This document shows positions 32,054 to 43,090 of a stretch of 64,000 nucleotides of DNA, one piece after another. Source of the DNA: Ahaetulla prasina (lineage: Eukaryota; Chordata; Lepidosauria; Squamata; Colubridae); the NCBI RefSeq assembly GCF_028640845.1, contig NC_080546.1, positions 15,721,520 to 15,785,519 on the forward strand. The letters run 5' to 3'. The first letter of the stretch is position 1. Every line of letters begins with the position of its first letter. Below the pieces are notes generated by a model. The model saw only the letters and a list, made by a program, of their open reading frames with translations, had not been told where the DNA came from and searched no databases. Position numbers and translations under genes: made by a program.

Positions 32054-32264
32054 TTATAGTTGTATCATTTATCCAATTAGAACTCAGTAAATTGCTGTTT
32101 TTACATTTCAGTTAGTTCGTGAAGCACTGTAATGAAAAATATATAAGCTTTTCATTACATGAGTTTGATGCTTAGTTCTTTGTGGCATGTAATTCAAAAT
32201 CTTTCATGCATGGTCCTTTTTCTTCGATAACTGTTAGTTTGTCATAAGCCATGTTTAAAAAAGG

Positions 32265-32843
32265 GCATCCACCATACATCCAAAAGGACCTTGTCAGACT
32301 TGAACAGTGGGCACTATTCAACAAAATTCAGTTCAGCGGTGAGAAAAATAAGGACTTATACTTAGGCAAGAAAAATCAAATGCACAGGTATAGAATAGGA
32401 CAATAGGACAGCCTCTAGAAAGAGTGCAGAGAAGAGCAACGAAAATGATTAGGGGATTGGAGGCTAAAACATATGAAGAATGGTTGCAGGAACTCGGTAT
32501 GCCTAGTTTAATGAAAAGAAGGACTAGGGGAGACATGATAGCAGTGTTCCAATATCTCAGGGGTTGCCACAAAGAAGAGGGAGTCGGGCTGTTCTCCAAA
32601 GCACCTGAGGGAAGAACAAGAAGCAATGGGTGGAAACTAATCAAGGAGAGAAGCAACCTGGAATTAAGGAGAAATTTCCTGACTGTTAGAACAGTGGAAC
32701 AACTTGCCTGCAGAAGTTGTGAATGCTCCAACATTGGAAATTTTTAAGAAAATGTTGGATAGCCATTTGTCTGAAATGGTGTAGGGTTTCCTGCCTGGGC
32801 AGGGGGTTGGACTAGAAGACCTCCAAGGTCCCTTCCAACTCTG
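32265..32843 (+). pseudogene. CR1 LINE 3' part with internal deletion
   Basis: The start (32290-32400) encodes the same EQWALFNKIQFS-like stretch as 2460-2540, then jumps at about 32412 directly to LERVQRRATKMIRGLE, omitting about 230 bp present in the 2450-3260 copy. The frame 32424-32747 continues the C-terminal block, with an altered end. The 3'UTR 'gggttggactagaagacctccaaggtcccttccaactctg' leads into (ATT)n. Confidence 0.9.
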
Positions 32844-32844
32844 A

Positions 32845-32939
<95 letters not shown>
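32844..32939. repeat. (ATT)n microsatellite at CR1 tail, about 32 units
   Basis: A pure trinucleotide run starting at the CR1 3' terminus. The poly-N frame on the minus strand is an artefact. Confidence 0.95.
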
Positions 32940-32954
32940 GATAGTCCTTGGTTT

Positions 32955-33465
32955 AACAGCAGTAGCTGTGAACAGGACCTAGGAGTCCTAATAGACAATT
33001 ACTTAAGTATGAGCCAGCAGTGTGCAACAGTTGCCAAAAAAGCCAATGTGGTCCTAGGTTGCATCCACAGAGGGATAGTATCAAGATCATGTGAAGTTCT
33101 AATACTGCTTTATACTGCACTGGTAAGACCACACTCGGAATGCTGAGTCCAGTTTTGGTCACCGTGATGCAAAAACCAATGCTGAGACCTTAGAAAATGT
33201 GCAGAGAAGAGCAACAAAGATGATTAAGAGACTCGTAGATGAACAACTCGTAGACATAGCCGGAACTGGCTATGTCTAGTCAAACAAAGAGAAGGAGTAG
33301 GAATGAAATGATAGCAGTCTTCCAATATTTGAAGAGCTGTCACAGAGAAAGAGGGGGTCAAACTATTCTCCAAAGCATCGGATGGCAGGACAAGAAGTAA
33401 TGGATAGAAGCTTACCAAATAAAGATCTAATCCAGAATTAATAAGAAATTTCCTGTTGCTTAGAC
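32955..33465 (+). pseudogene. CR1 LINE fragment, middle section
   Basis: Homology to the 2570-3070 part of the first CR1 copy: phrases equivalent to [27 protein letters not shown] and VQRRATKMIK, with several frame breaks and an extra repeat 'gactcgtagatgaacaactcgtagacatag' (33231-33260). There is no 3'UTR; it stops at 33465. Confidence 0.8.
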
Positions 33466-33589
33466 AGAGAATTTTATTTTGTTGCGTTTCCTTTTTACAA
33501 TAAAAGTGCTAACACTTCCATAATTAAATATTAATAATAAAAAAACTTTAAAGATCATTGTGGTGACAATAGTTAAACAAAAATCTTGG

Positions 33590-34013
33590 GGGGGGGGGAA
33601 TAAAATAAAAATAAAATATCGCAATATTACAAGAGCAAAAAATAGATTCAAGCTAAATGTCAACCGCTTCAAACTTGATTGCAGAAAATATGACTTCTGT
33701 AACAGAGTTGTTAATGCTTGGAACTCATTACCTGACTCTATAGTCTCTACTCAAAATCCCAAAATCTTCAACCAAAAACTGTCTACTATTGACCTCACCC
33801 CATTCCTAAGAGGACTATAAGGGGCGTGCATAAGAGCACAAAAGTGCCTACCATTCCTGTCCTATTGTTCCCTTCATCATATCAAATTGATATAGTTGAT
33901 GCATATTTTTTTTACATATATGTATATATTTTCTTCAAAATATGTTGTTTTATCTATGACAATTGTTTGTGTATACTGTTGTGACAAAAAGAAATAAAAG
34001 AACTATCTGTTCA
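33590..34013 (+). pseudogene. CR1-group LINE with AAATA tail, 3' end
   Basis: The frame 33640-33820 encodes RFKLNVNRFKLDCRKYDF and VVNAWNSLPDSIVS, ending DLTPFLRGL, the C-terminus of the family at 25745-26462. The 3'UTR 'aaggggcgtgcataagagcaca' and 'cctgtcctattgttccc' ends in 'gacaaaaagaaataaaag'. Confidence 0.8.
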
Positions 34014-34860
34014 ATCTAAAAGGAATATTTTTTTAATTAAAATGTTACCCAAGATGCCCGTCTTTCTTGGCTCTATGTAAAGACGTAAGATAAATGGTTT
34101 GGTACAACCAGTACACCTTTTTAACGTAATTTGCTTCTTAATTGTGGAGTAAGCTATTAGTTTGTAATTACAAAAGGCCAAGCTTTGTAAGACCTTTGCA
34201 GAGTGGGAGGAAAAGTCACCTTTGAGAAAAGTAATAGAACACTAGAGAAACCTATGCGAACATTTTGCTTTACAGAAGGTTGTTATAGAATTCTGTATTT
34301 GTTGTCCTCTTGTATGGAGAAAAGGACAGGCTGTTACATACCAGCTTTTATATTAGAAAGCCACATTTTGCAGCCATTCAAAAGCGTTGGAATCAAAACC
34401 ATTGGGTGGAATCCGCAAGAATAAAACCATCTGAAATCATGATTTAACTCCCCATGGATACCCCATGGGTAAATTAAGTGGCATTAATTTACTTCTGGAT
34501 CCAACCCAAGAGTGAACAAAACAGTTACTCTTTGTAACCTGATATGGCTTCTTCTGTGGGCTGTTCTGGAAATGGATTCATGCTAACAAGGAACTGGTAT
34601 GATGGTATGATGATGAGGAGTCTGTAGATACAAGCCTGGATCACAGATAAATATAATGATCATTTTCTATAGTAGATCAGAGATCAACAAACCAGCCACC
34701 TTCTTCTCCAGAAATAAATGCAGAATATCACTGGGCACAAGGTACCGTCAACCATCTCTTTTGGCATTAGTCTCTGGCATCATGTTTCTTTCTAAGAAGG
34801 AGTTTCCTTGTGGGAAGTTAGCAGAGAACAACATAAACCTTCCGTCCCTTCCATCCCTTT
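34014..34860. other. unassigned sequence
   Basis: No family or exon recognised. Confidence 0.4.
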
Positions 34861-34863
34861 TTT

Positions 34864-35123
34864 TAAAAAATTTATATCCCGCCCTTCTCCGAAGACTCAA
34901 GGCGGCTTACACTATGTCAAGCAATAGTCTTCATCCATTTGTATATTATATACAAAGTCAACTTTATTGTCCCCAACAATCTGGGTCCTCATTTTACCTA
35001 CCTTATAAAGGATGGAAGGCTGAGTCAACCTTGGGCCTGGTGGGACTTGAATTTGCAGTAAATTGCAAGCAGCTGTGTTAAGAACAGACAGACTTAGTCT
35101 GCTGAGCCACCAGAGGCCCCTCC
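34864..35123 (-). mobile_element. tRNA-derived SINE with L2-type 3' end
   Basis: Reversed, it starts with a tRNA-like head (complement of 'ctgctgagccaccagaggcc'), then 'caggttcaagtcccacca' type B-box region, 'ccttccatcctttataaggtaggtaaaatgaggacccag', and ends in the L2 hairpin 'gccttgagtcttcggagaagggcgggatat'. Other copies: 46321-46570 and 54715-54985. Confidence 0.88.
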
Positions 35124-36300
35124 CTCTCTTCCTCCTCCTTCCTTCCTTCCTTCCTTCCTCCTTTCCTCCTTTCCTCCCTCCCTTCTTTCTTTCTTTTTTT
35201 CTGCCATATTGGGTTTAGACTTCCTGCTAGCTTCCCCATTGACTTAATAAATAATAGATGCTGAATGCACCAAGGAGGAAAGACTGTATGGGAATACGCA
35301 AGTGGCCAGCATAGTATGTGTTCAGAGGGGCTGGAGAGGTTGCATAAATTGGGGAGACTTATGTAATCATGACTGAGTTTACATTTCTTGCCAGTTTTCC
35401 TATTGACTTGTGGGAAGTTGTCAGGAAATCCTGGAAATGCTGATCATCCAACTATGGCTGATCAGATAATCTAAGTTGGTAACAAAGACCCAGAAAGTCT
35501 GGATTTGCTTGGAGAAGCTGATTTTTTTTAAAAAAAAAACACCTCTTATTTTGCCTCTTGTTGAAGGTAAAAGAAAAGAGTAGCACTTTTCTTAGATTTA
35601 TCAGGCCTGGGCTGCAAAAAATCCAGGCAACCACTAGATCTTCTTTATAAATAAATGCTTGAGCGCATGTTATTTACAAGCAGTTCTAAGCAGTTTGTCC
35701 ATTCAATCAGGAACACGGTGGGCTTCTTTTCTTCTGCTGAGGATGTCAGAACAGGAGAGGCATAGAAACAGACTGTTACTATGGCAGCCCATCACTTTGG
35801 ATATATCACCGAAGATCTTACTGTCCTCCTCCAATAGGATTTTTAGGATTTAAGAAAGGTGGTGGGGGAAAAAAGGACACTGATGTTTTTAGGCTTTAGT
35901 GTTTTAATGCCTGTTTAATTGATTGCTTTGATAGCATTTCTTCGATATTTAGGACATTTTATATGAGCCACCTGGACTCTGAAATTGGATGTAAACTATG
36001 TAAATGGCAACAACAATAATAGGGTGGGAGCTTTTTTTTTTTTTTAGTGGTATGGTGTTTCTGCATCTCTTTATTTCACGTTACCAACCCTATGAATTTT
36101 TGAGAGTAGAAAATACTACAGTAGTTCAACTTCTCTACTTTTGTGCATTGGGTTGGTGCTTTTAATATGGAGGGACAGACCACTGTTGCACTTTCTTAAC
36201 AAGACACTCCTTAAGTCCGTTATAATTATTATTTTATAGCCATCCTGTTCAGTAGGAAGATGAGGCGGCCCAGTCTATCTATGTTTCAGAGGGGTTGCCA
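35124..36300. other. unassigned sequence with short TTCC/CTCC tracts
   Basis: A TTCC/TCCT-rich tract at 35125-35195; otherwise no family or exon recognised. Confidence 0.4.
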
Positions 36301-36304
36301 CAAT

Positions 36305-36450
36305 TTGCTGTGGTTTACAACAGATGGAAACCTTTGTATAATCAATAGAATCACAGGGCTGGAAGGGGCATTAGAACAACACCCTGCTCAAGTCAGGAGT
36401 CTTATACCATCCCAGTCAAATGGTTGTCTAGTCTACGTTTGAAAATGTCC
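36305..36450 (-). mobile_element. CR1 LINE 3' end
   Basis: Reversed, 'gacaaccatttgactgggatggtataagactcctgacttgagcagggtgttgttctaatgccccttccagccctgtgattct' (36330-36445) is a variant CR1 3'UTR. No coding residues except the last few. Confidence 0.7.
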
Positions 36451-36545
36451 AATGATGATGATGATGGAGGAGGAAGAGTAGACAAAGAAGAGAAAGAAGG
36501 AAGAGGAGGAGGAGGAGGAGAAGAAGAGGAGGAGGAGGAGGAACT
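36451..36545. repeat. GAT/GGA-rich low-complexity tract
   Basis: (GAT)n at 36453-36466, then AAG/GAG/GGA triplets to 36541; it directly follows the CR1 3' end in the tail position on the minus strand only if the tail is reversed, so the link is uncertain. Confidence 0.8.
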
Positions 36546-37642
36546 TTTTAAAAAAAACTTGCTTGCCTTTTTCATCTTTTTTCAAATGTTAGTGGCTTGA
36601 TTTCAGATGCCTCAGTTTCTTCTAAATTCAGCTTGTACATCTGGCACTCAGCGTGTTTACAGGGATCGGGATAACGGGGGGAGTGTCACAGCATTACAAT
36701 GCACAATCCAGCTCTTTTCTGCATCCATCACAACCGCTCAAGTTTTCAACATTCTAACAAAAGTAACAAGACGCTGTGGCAATTCTAATTCCATATGCTA
36801 TTGAAGCCTAAATCTCAAGTGTTATTTGATGAGCACTGACTATTCTTTGGCAGTAGCTTTTTTTTTTTTTAGTATCGAATATAAATTCATTTTTTACAGT
36901 CCCTGGGTCATTTCTGAATTTTCCATCCTCGCAAAGCTGCAAGTAGCATTTTAAACTGCATTGTCAAGATATTATACAGTTCTGCTTTGTATTTTATCAG
37001 CACTTGAAGCTTTGTTGTTAGCAATTTTTTCTAGGGCCAGTTTCACTCCCTGTTCCAGAAAGTCTGTCTCTAATTCAGTATCAAAACAAAGTTGATAAAA
37101 CCTGATAAATATTATAAAGCTAAAGCATGAATTAACTCCTTATTGGGTGGAATGCAAGCCTACAATAAACAATGCTGTAGAAAAATTACTCCAGACTAAA
37201 TATTGTCCTACAGTTTAAATACTGTGGGAAAATGATTTGAGTGAACCCTGTTATGAAAGATAAGCACACCCAGGGTCAAGGAGTTGTTCTGAAATATCTC
37301 AACATATTTGAAATAACATGTCATCTTTTTCACTCTGCATTTAGCTACCAGCATCAGATAAGAAGATGCAACTTTGACCAAAGGATGATACTTCATTTGT
37401 GATCAGTTGCAGACAAGTTTGCTCCCAGGATTTGTGTGTGTGGGAGGGGGGGGGGCGTGTCTACATTTCATGTGGACATTTTGTGATTGCTAAACTTCTG
37501 AAACAGGATTCACACAAATAACTATTCCACGCAGTATTTCACTTATACAACAGTATTAATGTTTAAGTGATTTTTCTATAGCATAGTTAATGCTCACATT
37601 GCAGCTAATGAAGAGTTAACATGATTCTTTGTTTCCAGGGAC
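36546..37642. other. unassigned, largely non-repetitive
   Basis: No family recognised; the segment 36600-37040 has ordinary composition without repeat phrases and may include conserved non-coding sequence. A G-run lies at 37448-37454. Confidence 0.35.
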
Positions 37643-37969
37643 CAGTGGTGGGTTTCAAAAATATTTATTACCGGTTCTGTGGGTGTGGCTTGGTGGGTGT
37701 GGCTTGATAGGTGTGGCTGTAAAATTTTGTAAAATTGCCATTCCCATCCCACTCCAGGGGAAGGATATTGTAAAATCTCTTCTCACCCCACACCAGGGGA
37801 AGGTTTACCCCATAAATCCCCATTTCCTCCCAATCAGCTGGGACTTGGGAGACAGAGAATAGATGGGGGCGGAGCCAGTCAGACTTTTTACTACCGGTTC
37901 TCTGAGCTACTCAAAATTTCCGCTACTGGTTCTCCAGAATTGGTCAGAACCTGCTGAAACCCACCTCTG
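37643..37969. mobile_element. hAT element with perfect 8-bp target duplication
   Basis: This 327-bp element starts CAGTGGTGGGTTTCAAAAAT and ends GCTGAAACCCACCTCTG. The 8-mer ccagggac lies at 37635-37642 and 37970-37977. Inside are tandem 'ggtgtggcttg' units, two 'caccccacaccagggg' type blocks and the accggttct/agaaccggt motifs, in the opposite orientation to 9151-10920. Confidence 0.95.
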
Positions 37970-38059
37970 CCAGGGACCGAAATCTGTGTGTGCTGCATGA
38001 AATTTGGCAATATTTTTTGTATACCTCTGTATATTCATATCATTTCTTCTTTATTTCGA

Positions 38060-38458
38060 CAGGTAGTCCTTGACCTATGCCCGTAATTGAGCCCAAAATT
38101 ATTGTGGCTAAGCGAGACAGTTGTTCAGTGAGGTTTGCCCCATTTTATGACCTTTCTTGCCACGGTTGTTAAGGGAATCACCGCAGTTGTTAAGTTAGTA
38201 GCACTGCAGTTTTTAAGTGGATCTGGCTTCCCCATTGACTTTGCTTGTCAGAAGGTCACAAAAGATGATCTTATGACTCTGGGACACTGCAACCATCATA
38301 AATATGGGTCAGTTGCCAAATATCTGAATTTTGATCACATGACCATGGAGATGCTATAATAGTCGTATGTGTGAACAACGGTCACAAGTCACTTTTTCCA
38401 GTGCCATTGTAACTTTAAACAGTCACTAAACGAAGTATTGTAAATTGAGGACTACCTG
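38060..38458. mobile_element. pogo/Tigger-like MITE, inverted copy
   Basis: It starts CAGGTAGTCCTTGACCTATG and ends GAGGACTACCTG followed by TA. The interior is the reverse of 22620-22982 ('aaggtcacaaaagatgatc', 'ttgatcacatgaccatggagatgc'). The left flank is GA instead of TA. Confidence 0.85.
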
Positions 38459-38547
38459 TATCAAGTTGACGTTGTTCTTTTTGTGAATATCCATTTATTT
38501 ATTTGTTTACTAGTTTCTTAAACTTCTATATGGCTGCAGAATATGTA

Positions 38548-39517
38548 CAGATAGCCTTCAATTTACAATTCCTTTAGGGACCGTTCAGTTACAGTGGGAC
38601 TGAAAAAAAGTGATTTATGACCATTTTTCGCACTTAAAACCATTGCAGCATCCCCATGGGCATATAATCAAAATCTGAACACTTGGCAACTGATTCACAT
38701 TTATGATGTTTGCTGTGTCCCAAGGTTACGTGATCACCTTTGGCAAACTTCTGACATTCAAAGTCAATGGGGAAACCAGATTCACTTAACAACCCTGTTA
38801 GAATAGAATAGAATAGAATTTTTTATTGGCCAAGTGTGATTGGACACACAAGGAATTTGTCTTGGTGCATATGCTCCCAGTGTACATAAAAGAAAAGATA
38901 CGTTCATCAAGGTACAACATTTACAACACAATTGATGATCAATATATCAATATAAATCATAAGGATTGCCAGCAACAAGTTATAGTCATACAGTCATAAG
39001 TGGAAAGAGATTGGTGATGGGAACTATGAAACGATTAATAGTAGTGCAGATTCAGTAAATAGTCTGACAGTGTTGAGGGAATTGTTTAGCAGAATGATGG
39101 CCTTGGGGAAAAAACTGTTCTTGTGTCTAGTTGTTCTGGTGTGCAGTGCTCTATAGCGTTGTTTTGAGGGTAGGAGTTGGAACAGTTTATGTCCAGGATG
39201 CGAGGGATCTGCAAATATTTTCACGGCCCTCTTCTTGATTCGTGCAGTATACAGGTCCTCAATGGAAGGCAGGTTGGTAGCAATTATTTTTTCTGCAGTT
39301 TTCATTATCCTCTGAAGTCTGTGTTTTTCTTGTTGGGTTGCAGAACCGAACCAGACAGTTATAGAGGTGCAAATGTTACTAACTTGACAACTGCAGTGAT
39401 TCACTTAACAACTGTGGCAAGAAAGGTCGTATAATGGGGCCAAACCCACTTAGCAACTGTCTTGCTTAGCAGTGGAATGTTTGGACTCAGTTGTGGTCAT
39501 AAACTGAGGAGTATCTG
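38548..39517. mobile_element. pogo/Tigger-like MITE split by a Rex1-like LINE
   Basis: It starts CAGATAGCCTTCAATTTACA and ends ACTGAGGAGTATCTG, flanked by TA on both sides. The two halves (38548-38800 and about 39374-39517) rejoin to the structure of 22620-22982. The break falls in 'aacaacc(a/c)tgtta|ctaa', with tgtta on both sides of the LINE. Confidence 0.9.
38801..39373 (-). pseudogene. Rex1-like LINE, ORF2 C-terminal end
   Basis: The minus-strand frame 39404-39024 contains SITVWFGSATQQEKHRLQR-like, IMKTAEKIIATNLPSIEDLY, DPSHPGHKLFQLLPS and HKNSFFPKAI phrases. This C-terminal pattern is characteristic of Rex1/Babar LINEs as I know them from fish. It is 5' truncated. The 3' tail is ATTCT/AATAG units at 38801-38815. 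A 5-bp tgtta repeat (38796-38800 and 39374-39378) is a plausible target duplication. Confidence 0.8.
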
Positions 39518-39585
39518 TACAAGGAAAAAAGGGAAAGGTCTGTAGTCAACTAATAAGGTATGCAAATCTCTCTAACCTTTTGAAG

Positions 39586-39708
39586 CAGGGGTCCCCGACC
39601 TTGGCAACTTTAAGACTTGTGGACTTCAACTTCCAGAATTCCTCAGCCAGCTTTGCTCTGGGAGTTGAAGTCCACAAGTCTTAAAGTTGCCAAGATCGGG
39701 GACCCCTG
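39586..39708. mobile_element. palindromic hAT MITE
   Basis: It starts CAGGGGTCCCCGACCTTGGC and ends GATCGGGGACCCCTG, and the whole element is a hairpin like 21664-21786. Flanks ttttgaag and ctctgaat match at about 5 of 8, so the target duplication is eroded. Confidence 0.85.
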
Positions 39709-40359
39709 CTCTGAATTATCAAAATGATACTCAGAACTGAAATCTTCTACAGCTGATAAACTGGGGCCTCAGCTAATCCTACCCCAAATCTTGGACATCA
39801 TGGCAGTACATTCAGGGCAAAATATTGGAGTAGGCTGGCAGTTCCTTCTACAGTACATTTTACTTAGTCTGATCGTTTCTCTATGATCTACCTGTCATGG
39901 ATGGCTCATTTGGGAGTCTACAATATAATATAATTATATAACTATGTAACTATGAGTATAGTTCATAGTTTCACTGGGACATACAATAATAATACAACAG
40001 TGAGGCATGAAGAGAAAGGAAAGATTCTAACTCAACTACAATCTAATGTTGAACTGGATAGTGTGGTACACATTCAAAAAGAAAAAGAATTAAAATAACT
40101 TTGCAAGCAACGTCTTTCAAATTAATTATCATTTTTAAAAAATGGATGAGGTGATTATCATGGCAGGATATGCAAAGTGGGCTGCAATCAAGGAACATAT
40201 TGAAATATATAGTTCCCTTAATTTGCAACAGCTTTAATTTCTTTTTAATTACGTTGCATATATAATCCTTGTTTCGACAAGGATATGGCCAAACTAATAG
40301 CACAAAGATCCTGTCCACTTCCTCAAAGGTCACCCTCTTAAACTAAGATGACACCATCG
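39709..40359. other. unassigned sequence
   Basis: No family or exon recognised. Confidence 0.4.
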
Positions 40360-40540
40360 GATTTATTTATTTATTTATTTATTTTGTCGTAACAATACAT
40401 ACAAGCATTGCATAAAGGGTTATATAAAATATGAACATATATATGAGGAGAAACGAGGTACTATAAACATATATATATACATAGGAGAAGAAACAATAGG
40501 ACAGGAACGGTAGGCACATTTGTGCTCTTATGCACGAATT
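40360..40540 (-). mobile_element. CR1-group LINE 3'UTR with AAATA tail
   Basis: The tail (TTTA)n at 40361-40384 is followed by 'ttgtcgtaacaatacatacaagcattg' and 'caataggacaggaacggtaggcacatttgtgctcttatgcacgaat', the reverse of the 3'UTR at 26270-26460. No coding part. Confidence 0.75.
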
Positions 40541-40910
40541 GCATAAGATTATGCACGAATTATGCAAGGATTGTGCAACCTGCACTTTGTCTGGATTTGC
40601 CCAATCTGAGTTCAACTCGGTGTGGATCTTAGCTTCATTATCACAAAAAAACAATAACCCTCATCTCAGAATATTTCTCACAACAGTCCTGTAGAAAGTC
40701 CTGTGGCCTATTCTCTGCTGAGCAGGAACCAGGTCACCCTTTACATTTAATATCATCTGGGCTATAAATAGCTGCTTCCTATTTATTTCCCCATCAAACA
40801 CGGGGAAGATTCAGAAGATTCAAGTAACTCAAATGAGCATAAAGATTTATTGCAAGTTTATGTTCTCTATAAGAATCTGAACTACTAATCGTCAAGGGAA
40901 ATTAGCGAGA
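40541..40910. other. unassigned sequence
   Basis: No family or exon recognised. Confidence 0.4.
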
Positions 40911-40925
40911 GTTAAGAATAGAAAG

Positions 40926-41167
40926 AGCCACGGTGGCACAGTGGTTAGAATGCAGTACTGCAGGCTACTTCTACTGACTGCCGGTTGCTTGCAATTTGGC
41001 AGTTCAAATTTCACCAGGCTCAAGTTTGATTCTGCCTTCCATCATTCCGAGGTTGGTAAAATGAGGACCCAGTTTTTGGGGTTAATATGCTGACTCTGTA
41101 AACTGCTTAGAGAGGGCTGTAAAGCACTGTGAAGGGGATATATATAAGTCGAAGTACTATTGCTATT
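40926..41167 (+). mobile_element. Sauria SINE with target duplication
   Basis: The tRNA-like head 'gccacggtggcacagtggttagaatgcagtactgcaggctac' is followed by a B-box-like 'cagttcaaatttcacca', 'ccttccatcattccgaggttggtaaaatgaggaccc', and the 3' end 'actgcttagagagggctgtaaagcactgtgaagggg...tataagtc...ctattgctattg'. Flanks gttaagaatagaaag (40911-40925) and gttaagaatgaaag (41168-41181) form a 14-15 bp duplication. This family is squamate-specific and its 3' end is thought to be recognised by BovB-type LINE enzymes. Confidence 0.95.
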
Positions 41168-41319
41168 GTTAAGAATGAAAGGAATTCAAGGTTGGCTGGA
41201 CTTAGCTCTTTTGTGGTCATGCAGGGACTCATGACTGATGATGTGTTTCACCCCTCCCTCAGGCTCAGCCTGATTATTTCCTACACTTCTATAGGTATTG
41301 TATTACCAATAGCTAAAAT

Positions 41320-41450
41320 GTCTATGGAGATTCACAATCATCCAGGTTATAATTGTCCCAAAGGTGCTTTTTCAAGAGGCAGCTAGACTTCCTTGTTTTT
41401 TTTTAAAAAATTTTATTTCTTATCCAAGAAGCTTCTTCAGCTCTGAATTA
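41320..41450 (-). repeat. copy of the AAGCTTCTTGG-type repeat
   Basis: In reverse it reads as 16850-16965: 'gaagaagcttcttggataagaaataaaat', 'gaagtctagctgcctcttgaaaaagcacctttgggacaattataacctggatgattgtgaatctcc'. Confidence 0.6.
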
Positions 41451-41559
41451 CTAATAGCATTATTAAACCTAATCCAACTAAGTAACCTAAACCTAATTCA
41501 ACTAAGTAACGCCAAGGAGCTTTTATATTGCTATTCCATTTCAACAGTTCTGAGTAAAA

Positions 41560-42326
41560 AAAATACTAATTATTAAAAAGATGAAAAAATGTCATCTGCA
41601 TATCAGAGTAACTTGAATTTACATTCAGTTCCATGCCCAGCTGAATATTGCCATATTGTCTTATTAAAGACACCAATGGTTCCAGAAACAAGCTAAGTAT
41701 TAAAGGAGATATTAAAGGCACCTTGACATTTTCTATATCTCATCTTGATTGCAGAGAAGAGATAATCCTATTAGCAGTTAGCCAAGCAGAAGAATTAGGA
41801 AAATAATTTTTATCCAAGAAATAAATTATCTGCAAGTCTACTTGTCTTCATAACTTGTTCCCAAAACATAATTTGCATCCTAGCAAAGTGTTTTTCTTCC
41901 TCTAATGAAGCTCAAACAGCTGTTTTGTTTTTATTAGCATAAAATGCTCATATAATATCAATAATCTAATATTATTTGGGATTTGATTATTTTTCATAAA
42001 ACCCAATTGCACAAAATAAACAATTGTGAGTAATGCTGTTTGCAATCTACGTGCCAAAGTAGATGTTAAAAACTTGGCATTAACATTTGGTAAAGATATA
42101 GGGGAATAACCATCACAGTCCATTTTATTTTTTTAAATAAATGTTACCTATACAGTGTGATGTGTTGAACGTGCACCTAAAATTTCTAGAAGATTAATTC
42201 CATTTTTAAAACAGGCCTCCCTACTCAATATTGACAGAATATTAAATCTTTTTAAAACTCAGTAAATATTATAAGAGAACTAATTTCATTGTAATGGTTA
42301 TGAATTACCCCCAAAGAAACTCTAAT

Positions 42327-42385
<59 letters not shown>

Positions 42386-42560
42386 TTACTGGGTCCTTTC
42401 CATTTTTTCCCAAGACTTTTACTTGAATGAACGAATATTCAGTATTCAAAACATACAATTGTTCATGCTCTAATTGATCAAGTTTTAATTTGCATGTTTC
42501 CAAAGTGTGATTTTTAGCATATATATTCAAAGCTTCTTTTGGTTCCTTTTCTCATTTTTT
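41560..42560 (-). pseudogene. L1 LINE ORF2 fragment
   Basis: The minus-strand frame 42123-41902 gives YSPISLPNVNAKFLTSTLARRLQ and FVQLGFMKNNQIPNNIRLL-like phrases, the L1 RT fingers. The upstream frame to about 42530 (THTLETCKLKLDQLEHEQL) is the preceding ORF2 region, interrupted by a CA microsatellite. The segment 41580-41760 continues RT sequence with breaks. No intact catalytic motif seen. Confidence 0.75.
42330..42383. repeat. (CA)n microsatellite, about 26 units
   Basis: A dinucleotide run that lies inside the L1 fragment and makes the VCVCVC frame. Confidence 0.95.
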
Positions 42561-42775
42561 TCACATTGTATCTCATGTTTTTCTGCAAGAAACATAAGGT
42601 ATTTATATAAATGCTTCAAAAGCATTCTAAACAATGATCATTGCTATTATTTCTAGTATTTATTTTTTTATTTATACACCCATCTCACATATGTTTGTGG
42701 GTTACATGACCCTCACATTGTCCTCTGTTGGTTTGAAAAACATATCTATCTATATATAACATACATAAATGTATG
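42561..42775. other. unassigned sequence
   Basis: No family recognised; ATCTATCTATATATA near 42743. Confidence 0.4.
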
Positions 42776-42778
42776 TTT

Positions 42779-43090
42779 GTAGAGCTAGTTTGATCTAGTA
42801 CAGGGGTCTCCAACCTTGGTCCCTTTAAGACTTGTGGACTTCAACTCCCAGAGTCCCTCAGCCAGCAAAGCTGGCTGAGGAACTCTGGAAGTTGAAGTCC
42901 ACAAGTCTTAAAGGGACCAAGGTTGGAGACCCCTGGTCTAGTAGTTAAGGCACAAGGCTAGAAACTGAGAGGAGACTGAGAGTTCTAGTCCTGCCTGAGG
43001 GATGAAAGCTGCCTGGATGACTTTGGCCCAATCACCAGGAGACTGTAACTTCTAGTTCTGCCTTAGCTATGAAAACATGCTGGGGCTTTC
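42779..43090 (+). mobile_element. tRNA-derived SINE (MIR-like head) split by a hAT MITE
   Basis: The head 'gtagagctagtttgatctagta' (42779-42800) continues after the MITE as 'gttaaggcacaaggctagaaactgagaggagactgagagttctagtcctgcctgagggatgaaagctgcctggatgactttggcccaatcacc'. The A-box and B-box are thus separated by 143 bp. A second partial 'caggagactgtaacttctagttctgcc' unit follows at 43036. Confidence 0.75.
42801..42935. mobile_element. palindromic hAT MITE inside a SINE
   Basis: This 135-bp element starts CAGGGGTCTCCAACCTTGGT and ends AAGGTTGGAGACCCCTG. The arms are a near-perfect hairpin with centre 'cagccagcaaagctggctgagg'. Flanks atctagta (42793-42800) and gtctagta (42936-42943) match at 7 of 8, and both belong to the SINE head. 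Confidence 0.93.

Noticed and set aside
34656..35081. Host exon in a 141-codon frame
   Set aside because: The C-terminal half is a reverse-orientation SINE with the L2 hairpin, and the N-terminal half has no similarity to a known domain.
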